Both the position numbers and the translations under genes were made by a program. From the NCBI GenBank assembly GCA_028694275.1, contig JAQUTS010000089.1, positions 1 to 7,061 of the forward strand: a stretch of 7,061 bases of DNA, in the 5' to 3' direction. The notes below the pieces were generated by a model that saw only the letters and a program-made list of their open reading frames with translations, made no database searches and was not told where the DNA came from. This document shows, one piece after another, positions 1-4,265 of this stretch; position 1 is the first letter of the stretch; each line of letters starts with the position of its first letter. This DNA is from Candidatus Gastranaerophilales bacterium (GTDB lineage Bacteria; Cyanobacteriota; Vampirovibrionia; Gastranaerophilales; CAJFVJ01).

Positions 1-294
1 CGTCAATCTTTCATCCTCAAAGCATCCCTCAAATTTAACTTCAACTTCAAGCTTTTTTGCGAAATATTGACAATCTTGAGACTGAGTCCCCAAAGTTCCA
101 TCCATATTGTAAGGAAGACCAACCACGACCCTTGAAACCCTGTATTCGCGGCACATTGCGATAATTCTGCCAATTGCTTTATCAACCGGTTCACGCTCAA
201 TCACCTCAAGTGAACTGGTAGTTATCCAAAGAGGATCGCATGTCGCAACACCTATTCTTTTAGTCCCTATATCAAGGGAGATAAGCTTTTCCAT
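1..294 (-). CDS. ruvX: RuvX/YqgF-family nuclease, 3' end cut by the left edge
   Basis: The frame is open from the ATG at 294 to base 1 and gives the first 98 residues of a family usually about 140 long, so roughly the last 40 are missing. Seen: an RNase H-fold first strand 'LDIGTKRIGVA' (D8 the expected first catalytic acid), the 'VVVGLPYNMDGT' signature at about residues 56-67, and 'EDERLT' at 93-98, the start of the conserved DER(L/M)(S/T) motif. Family knowledge: YqgF/RuvX proteins are cytoplasmic nucleases described as putative Holliday-junction resolvases and, in E. coli, required for 5' maturation of pre-16S rRNA; which role applies here is not visible. The start is fixed by overlap with the upstream gene: TGATG, the stop TGA sharing its A with this ATG. 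A weak GGA lies upstream and translation is probably coupled. The third catalytic acid should lie outside the window. Confidence 0.95.
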   Translation of the reverse strand, partial: MEKLISLDIGTKRIGVATCDPLWITTSSLEVIEREPVDKAIGRIIAMCREYRVSRVVVGLPYNMDGTLGTQSQDCQYFAKKLEVEVKFEGCFEDERLT

Positions 295-1943
295 CACTCA
301 ATCCAAGTTTTTTTCAATTCTTCAATAATTGAACTTATTTTTTCTTTTGAAAAAACCGATTCATATTTTTTAGAACTTTTTGAAGCAAAAATATTTGCCT
401 CAATCATAACCATATCTTCATAAGAAGACCTTTCCCTCAAGAAAAGTTCATAAACCGATTTGCGCATAATCCAAGTGAACAGCTCACACTCAAGAGGGTT
501 TTTCAAATCTTTCAAACTAATTGCCAAAAGAGCTATATTATCTCGCAAAAGAATTTCTTCTTTGGCATCAAGCAAATAAGCCAGCATCAAAAGCCTATGA
601 CGGTATAGCTCAATCATATCCGCATCAAAAAGATTTGGAATCAGCGCAGAAATTTTAGCATCAAGATCTTTATTTGCACAAAAATCCGGAACAAGAATTT
701 CGTCAAAAAACTTGTCTACAAGGTCATTATCTTCTCTATCAAAGAACCAAAGACTAAACACATCACTATCTACAAGCAATTCATAATCTATTTTTTTCAT
801 AGACTGCGAATAAGATGCAGCAAGTGTTTCAAGGTCAATTTCGCACTCATCCATATCATAAAGCAAAGACTTCCATGCCAAATACTCATACGGCAGAGCC
901 TCTTGATTTTTACGGGTATGATACTCGGATTGCAAAAGAACTTCCTTCGCAAAAGAACAAGGTATCGCAACATTGTGAGAATCCTTGTCATAACTATCAA
1001 CTATCCTCTCAAATTCTGCCTTTGAGAGCAAATAAAAACCAAAGCAATCAACAATACCATGCACATCATTAGTAACAACACTAAACATCTGAACATGCTC
1101 ATCTTCTGATAAACGAGAAATAATTATCCCCTGATTTCCAAGCCCATCAGGCATAGAAATATAACATTTGTACGGTATAGACTTTTCACAAGCCAAAGAA
1201 TCAATTACATGAGCCTTTTCTTCAGAATAATAAATTCCTGAAAGTTTAAGTTTTTTGAGTCCGATTTCTGCAAGCTTAATAAGGGATTTGTCCTCACAAA
1301 AATCAACAACATTTTCCAAAGCCTCAATTGCACTATACGCCTTTGAATTCCCCAGGACTTTAATAATAAACTCTCTGATTTCTGAATCATCAGAAGAGTC
1401 CAAAATCGGCACCAATATATTGACCAATCTATCCCCTTGGTAATCCTGTTCCAATGATTTAACCAAACTAATACGTTCACCTTTGGGCAGAGCAAAAAGA
1501 AAATCCAAAAAATCTATCTGAACTTCAGGATTGATAAGCGCAACATCCAAAAGTTTTTTGGTCTCAGCATCAATGATTTCCATCGGATTTTCCAGATACT
1601 GAACCAAATCCTCAGGACGGACTTTCTCCCCATAAATCCGCAAAAGCGTACAAGACATCTCTTTTACAATATCATTTATCTGCGGGGATTTAATATAATT
1701 CCACAAAGACTCTTTGACGACTTCTTTTTCTACAATTTCAGAAATAAGATACCCGATTTTTTCGATGCGGTCCTCATCCTGACAATTAAGCTCTTTTATC
1801 AAAATTTGCGAGATAAATTCTTTATCATCAAAATCACGAAGCTGCAAGAAAATAGCCTCCTGCTCTTTTTTATGAATGGTGTTAATATCAAGATTATTAA
1901 CCCATTCCAGTATTTTGGCTCTTCTTTGCAGTTTTGATGTCAT
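294..1943 (-). CDS. HEAT-like alpha-helical protein of unknown function (549 aa)
   Basis: I do not recognise this as a named family. Residues 1-235 are almost entirely helical; about 172-234 look like HEAT/ARM pairs (for example 'SEIREFIIKVLGNSKAYSAIEALENVV' in pieces at 187-213, then 'KSLIKLAEIGLKKL'). Residues about 255-300 change character to a beta-rich stretch with 'SMPDGLGNQGIIISRL' and 'VVTNDVHGIVDCFGFY', which looks like a small folded domain. Residues 305-549 are again helical and acidic. There is no signal peptide or membrane segment, so it is probably cytoplasmic. HEAT solenoids generally serve as protein-binding scaffolds; a scaffold role is inference. The start at 1943 is supported by GAGG (1954-1957) ten bases upstream and by a TAATG overlap with the zinc-finger gene. 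At its other end it shares one base with ruvX. The arrangement implies co-translation of all three. Confidence 0.9.
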   Translation of the reverse strand: MTSKLQRRAKILEWVNNLDINTIHKKEQEAIFLQLRDFDDKEFISQILIKELNCQDEDRIEKIGYLISEIVEKEVVKESLWNYIKSPQINDIVKEMSCTLLRIYGEKVRPEDLVQYLENPMEIIDAETKKLLDVALINPEVQIDFLDFLFALPKGERISLVKSLEQDYQGDRLVNILVPILDSSDDSEIREFIIKVLGNSKAYSAIEALENVVDFCEDKSLIKLAEIGLKKLKLSGIYYSEEKAHVIDSLACEKSIPYKCYISMPDGLGNQGIIISRLSEDEHVQMFSVVTNDVHGIVDCFGFYLLSKAEFERIVDSYDKDSHNVAIPCSFAKEVLLQSEYHTRKNQEALPYEYLAWKSLLYDMDECEIDLETLAASYSQSMKKIDYELLVDSDVFSLWFFDREDNDLVDKFFDEILVPDFCANKDLDAKISALIPNLFDADMIELYRHRLLMLAYLLDAKEEILLRDNIALLAISLKDLKNPLECELFTWIMRKSVYELFLRERSSYEDMVMIEANIFASKSSKKYESVFSKEKISSIIEELKKTWIE

Positions 1944-2236
1944 TATTTTTTAGCCTCGCTCCAAAAAAGATCCAAAACTTTTCTAGCTTCATTAGAAATA
2001 GCTTCATCTCCTTGCAAAATCAAATATTGAACACAAATCAAAGTGCACTCCGAGCAAATATTAACACCCGGGCCTTTAATCATTTTGATAACCTGATGAT
2101 TCGGCCTTTTACAAAAAGAACAATACACCATTTCTTCTTTGATTTCTGAAGAATCTTTTGATTCAGTGATTTCTTCTTCTGCTTTGTGTTTTTCTCTGGC
2201 CGCCCCTAGCGAGACAACTTTTTCTTCATCAGACAT
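1943..2236 (-). CDS. Stand-alone ClpX-type C4 zinc-finger protein
   Basis: A 97-residue protein whose residues about 37-72 match the zinc-binding domain of the ClpX unfoldase: 'YCSFCKRPNHQVIKMI', 'GPGVNICSECTLICVQYL'. The four ligands are C39, C42, C61 and C64, with 18 residues between the two CxxC pairs, the same spacing as in ClpX. The AAA+ ATPase that normally follows (over 300 residues) is absent: only about 30 helical residues follow before the stop. The first 35 residues are charged and probably disordered. In ClpX this domain dimerises and binds substrates and adaptors such as SspB; an adaptor, decoy or regulatory role for the free domain is inference. A longer form from the ATG at 2248 ('MELI...') is possible, but GGAG at 2243-2246 lies inside that extension, six bases before the ATG at 2236, so I choose 2236. 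First gene of a three-gene operon. Confidence 0.9.
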   Translation of the reverse strand: MSDEEKVVSLGAAREKHKAEEEITESKDSSEIKEEMVYCSFCKRPNHQVIKMIKGPGVNICSECTLICVQYLILQGDEAISNEARKVLDLFWSEAKK

Positions 2237-2242
2237 TATCAA

Positions 2243-2246
2243 CTCC
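2243..2246 (-). promoter_or_regulatory. Shine-Dalgarno site deciding the zinc-finger gene start
   Basis: GGAG on the minus strand, six bases before the ATG at 2236. It overlaps the alternative ATG at 2248, which has no such site upstream. This favours the 97-residue product over a 101-residue one. Confidence 0.7.
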
Positions 2247-2267
2247 ATTTACAAAATATCTTTATTC

Positions 2268-2296
2268 ATTTTACCTTATTTATAGATTTTAAGCAA
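2268..2296 (-). promoter_or_regulatory. Sigma-70-type promoter of the zinc-finger/HEAT/ruvX operon
   Basis: On the minus strand a -35 TTGCTT (2296-2291) and a -10 TAAAAT (2273-2268) are separated by exactly 17 bases. The predicted transcript start is near 2261, giving a leader of about 25 bases before the ATG at 2236 and only about 13 before 2248. It lies directly downstream of the terminator that closes the preceding HEAT gene, as expected for an independent operon. Inferred from sequence alone. Confidence 0.65.
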
Positions 2297-2335
2297 AGCC
2301 AAGTTGCACAAGACAATACTGATTATGGCAAATGC

Positions 2336-2363
2336 AAAAAGACAGCTCGAAAGCTGTCTTTTT
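2336..2363 (-). terminator. Intrinsic terminator after the seven-repeat HEAT gene
   Basis: A perfect 12-bp inverted repeat (2336-2347 with 2352-2363) closes a 4-base loop at 2348-2351. The core stem is GACAGCT/AGCTGTC, and the outer five pairs are A:T, giving a T-tract on the 3' side of either strand. Read on the minus strand the loop is UUCG, a very stable tetraloop. It sits about 30 bases after the TAG of the HEAT gene and before the next promoter, so it insulates the two units. The symmetric A/T flanks mean it could work in both directions, but no plus-strand gene needs it here. Confidence 0.9.
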
Positions 2364-2392
2364 ATTATAGTTGATAAAAGGTACTTAAGATT

Positions 2393-3235
2393 CTATTTTT
2401 TAGCCATTTGAGCACCCGGCACTTTTTGCCAGTTTGCTGCCATGATTTTTTTGAAAGCTTTCAATGCTGTATCTTCAAGTTCGCCAAGTTCATCAGCGTG
2501 CATGATTAGTTCTCTTAGAGGCATCAAAGCTCTTTGATCACGAAGAACACCTAGTGCTGCTGCAGCACCTGCTCTTACAAGCTCATTTTCTTTTGTATCA
2601 CGAAGAACATCAATCAAAGCAGGTACAGCTTTTGCATCTTCCAATTTGCCCAAAGAAGTTACTGCGTAAATTCTTACGTTTACCCATTCGTCTTTAAGCA
2701 TTTTGATAATAGGCTCAACTGCTTTTTGATTTCCAAGTTCACCCAATGCTCTTGTAGCATCGCAACGAACATTAACTTTTTCGTTATCTAAAATAGCGAT
2801 CAAAGCATCTGTAGCAACTTCGCCGATTTCTATCAAAGCATCAGTTGCTGTGATACAAACCTGTGGGTTTTCATCGCTTAGAGCTTCTACTAAAGGTTCT
2901 ACAACATCAAAACCGCCCAACTTACCCAACGCACGAGCTGCACGAACACGTACATCTACGTTTCTGTCTTCTCTCAATGATTCAATAAGTGGCCAAGTAG
3001 CGGCTGAATCGCCAAGTTCACCCAATGCTCTTGCAGCATATAGTCTGACTGAACCGTTTTTATCGTTTTTCAGAACATCTATTAATTGATCAACAGCTCT
3101 TAAATCGCCCATTTCGCCAAGGACACGGGCTGCGTTGTATCTTACTTTTTCAGAGTTGCTTGTTTGCAATTCTTTTATAAGATCTTCAAATGATTTTTTA
3201 ACTTGTTTTTTACGGCTGTTTACACTAATCGTCAT
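2393..3235 (-). CDS. Seven-repeat HEAT (PBS-lyase-type) scaffold protein, 280 aa
   Basis: After a basic N-terminus ('MTISVNSRKKQVKKS') the protein is a tandem array of seven units of 30-33 residues: about 31-62, 63-94, 95-125, 126-155, 156-186, 187-219 and 220-252. Each opens 'VR..AARALGELGD' or similar, and most continue 'AV..LI..L.D'. This is the HEAT_2/PBS-lyase HEAT-like pattern, here without any catalytic or extra domain; the tail is short and basic. Family knowledge: such solenoids bind proteins. In photosynthetic cyanobacteria related repeats occur in phycobilin lyases (CpcE/F), but nothing here supports a pigment function. An alternative ATG at 3256 would add seven residues; it has no ribosome site, while GGAGG (3247-3251) precedes the ATG at 3235. 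It is flanked by its own upstream gap and a strong terminator, so probably transcribed alone. Confidence 0.93.
   Translation of the reverse strand: MTISVNSRKKQVKKSFEDLIKELQTSNSEKVRYNAARVLGEMGDLRAVDQLIDVLKNDKNGSVRLYAARALGELGDSAATWPLIESLREDRNVDVRVRAARALGKLGGFDVVEPLVEALSDENPQVCITATDALIEIGEVATDALIAILDNEKVNVRCDATRALGELGNQKAVEPIIKMLKDEWVNVRIYAVTSLGKLEDAKAVPALIDVLRDTKENELVRAGAAAALGVLRDQRALMPLRELIMHADELGELEDTALKAFKKIMAANWQKVPGAQMAKK
2733..2754. repeat. 22-base direct repeat, copy A (within HEAT unit 5)
   Basis: Identical over 22 bases to 3012-3033. Both encode the 'RALGELG' helix turn of a HEAT unit. The copies are 279 bases apart, 93 codons, or three repeat units in phase. After one mismatch a further five bases also match. 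Confidence 0.85.
3012..3033. repeat. 22-base direct repeat, copy B (within HEAT unit 2)
   Basis: Partner of 2733-2754. Identity at the DNA level, beyond the protein motif, suggests a fairly recent block duplication or conversion between HEAT units 2 and 5. Confidence 0.85.
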
Positions 3236-3246
3236 ATATAATTTTC

Positions 3247-3251
3247 CCTCC
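3247..3251 (-). promoter_or_regulatory. Shine-Dalgarno site deciding the HEAT gene start
   Basis: GGAGG on the minus strand, 11 bases before the ATG at 3235. It lies just inside the alternative ATG at 3256. The spacing is slightly long, but the match is the full core of the site and nothing similar precedes 3256. Confidence 0.6.
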
Positions 3252-3283
3252 GACATAACTTAGGGGACAAAAATACGTCACAC

Positions 3284-3292
3284 CTTATACCA
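3284..3292 (-). promoter_or_regulatory. Candidate proximal extended -10 promoter of the HEAT gene
   Basis: On the minus strand TGG-TATAAG, an extended -10 element with a poor -35. It would start transcription near 3277, about 40 bases before the ATG at 3235. Weak evidence by sequence alone. Confidence 0.3.
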
Positions 3293-3421
3293 ACTTACTT
3301 ATATAAAGTTTTAGATGTGAAATTTATTGCTTTATTCCCTTCGCATTGCTTTACGTTTTTTTACAATTTCTGCTTTATGAATAAATGTATTGTTAACACT
3401 TAAACTCGTTCGAATAGCAAT

Positions 3422-3430
3422 ATAATACCA
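3422..3430 (-). promoter_or_regulatory. Candidate distal extended -10 promoter of the HEAT gene
   Basis: On the minus strand TGG-TATTAT, an extended -10, with a poor -35 (TAGCAA) 17 bases upstream. A start near 3415 would give a leader of about 180 bases before the HEAT gene. The 14-base palindrome at 3459-3472 lies a few bases upstream of the -35. Confidence 0.35.
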
Positions 3431-3602
3431 TATTTTTTAGCCCATTGCTACATGCGACAGGAATTAAATCCTACTATATTATTGTTTGTTTTTTTAACAT
3501 TTTCAATAATTCAATAAAAACGATATGTTTTTTGTTAAGAAAACTTAAAGATTCAAGAAAAAAGATTCATCTTAAAAAAGTATTGCCAAAAATCAAAAAA
3601 TT

Positions 3603-4265
3603 CTAGCCTGAGCAAATATTGGCAAAATCACAAAACTTACAATTTTTTGTATTCAGCGAAAACTCTTGAGCCCCCTCAATTTCAGCGGCCATGCTCATAA
3701 GAGTTTTTTCTATTTCCAAAAGTTTTTCTTTTGAGCAGGTTATTTCTTTTTTATCGCCTTTTTTATTCGTGCCGACAAACACAAACTTGAGATTGTTAGG
3801 CCCAAAATCAAGCCCCAAGTCTTTTTTAGCCTTATAAAAAGCAAGCATGTATATCATAGCCTGATATTTATCATCAGGATCCAAAGGCAAACTTGAGCCT
3901 GTTTTCCAATCTGCAATAATATAGTTGCCACCATCCTTAAAAACAGCATCAATACGGCCATTCAGCCATATATTATCAAAAAGAGGAATATCAAAGCCCC
4001 ACTCTGTACAAACAACTTCAAAATCAAGCAGAAACTCATCCTTTAGATTTTGCCAGTGCCGAAGTGTGTTTTCATCGAGATCTTTTTCAATTTTGCTCAA
4101 ATCTAGCCCCCTGAGCTTATAATCCACAAGTGAGTGAATACTTCGCCCAAGCTTGTATGTATCCTTCGCCAAAGCAAAGCGAATGCCCTTTTTATACTTA
4201 AAATAATACGCCTTTGGACACTTTTGGTAAGTTTCAAAATGATCAGAAGTAAAAGTCGTTATCAT
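3603..4265 (-). CDS. PD-(D/E)XK nuclease with iron-sulfur cysteines (RecB/AddB/Cas4 type)
   Basis: A 220-residue single-domain nuclease. Seen in order: 'SDHFETYQKCPKAYYFKYK' (7-25), the opening helix of this family with C16; 'GRSIH' giving H44; 'NGRIDAVF' giving D106; 'IIADWKTG' giving D119 and K121, the D-x-K core; 'YQAMIYMLAFY' giving Q135 and Y139; and a C-terminal C209-x2-C212-x5-C218. One cysteine near the N-terminus plus three at the C-terminus is the 4Fe-4S 'staple' of AddB, Cas4 and relatives. All expected catalytic residues are present, so it should be an active metal-dependent DNA nuclease. The start at 4265 has AAAGGAG (4273-4279) seven bases upstream and overlaps the helicase stop as ATGA, implying coupled synthesis and a shared complex. 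Cas4 is less likely: no CRISPR array or cas genes are in view. Confidence 0.93.
   Translation of the reverse strand: MITTFTSDHFETYQKCPKAYYFKYKKGIRFALAKDTYKLGRSIHSLVDYKLRGLDLSKIEKDLDENTLRHWQNLKDEFLLDFEVVCTEWGFDIPLFDNIWLNGRIDAVFKDGGNYIIADWKTGSSLPLDPDDKYQAMIYMLAFYKAKKDLGLDFGPNNLKFVFVGTNKKGDKKEITCSKEKLLEIEKTLMSMAAEIEGAQEFSLNTKNCKFCDFANICSG

Larger units (their letters stand above)
3257..3602. other. A/T-rich non-coding gap between the nuclease and HEAT units
   Basis: 346 bases with no frame longer than about a dozen codons on the minus strand and no tRNA or structured RNA that I can recognise. It holds two candidate extended -10 promoters for the HEAT gene (3422-3430 and 3284-3292) and a near-perfect 14-base palindrome at 3459-3472 (12 of 14 positions symmetric), just upstream of the distal promoter. 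Only weak A/T hairpins follow the nuclease stop codon, so the end of that transcript is not defined. Confidence 0.6.

Noticed and set aside
3..200. A 65-codon minus-strand frame at the left edge
   Set aside because: It is a shadow of ruvX. The neighbouring frame carries clear YqgF motifs and runs off the edge.
1943..2248. A broken clpX pseudogene
   Set aside because: The reading frame is intact with its own promoter and ribosome site, and the next coding region is coupled and unrelated to an AAA+ ATPase.
2393..3235. Phycobilin lyase (CpcE/F) assignment for the seven-repeat protein
   Set aside because: Only the generic HEAT pattern is shared. No phycobiliprotein genes are nearby and no specific lyase features are visible.
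3516..3580. A/T-rich inverted repeats after the nuclease stop (AAAAAC/GTTTTT and a bulged TTAAGAT pair) as terminators
   Set aside because: Stems are short, A/T only or bulged, and no clean T-tract follows on the minus strand.
3257..3602. Tiny minus-strand frames of up to about 12 codons as leader peptides
   Set aside because: None has a convincing ribosome site or codon pattern.
3603..4265. The nuclease as Cas4, marking a CRISPR locus
   Set aside because: The Fe-S nuclease signature is shared with AddB. There are no repeats, spacers or other cas genes, and the overlapping partner is an AddA-like helicase.
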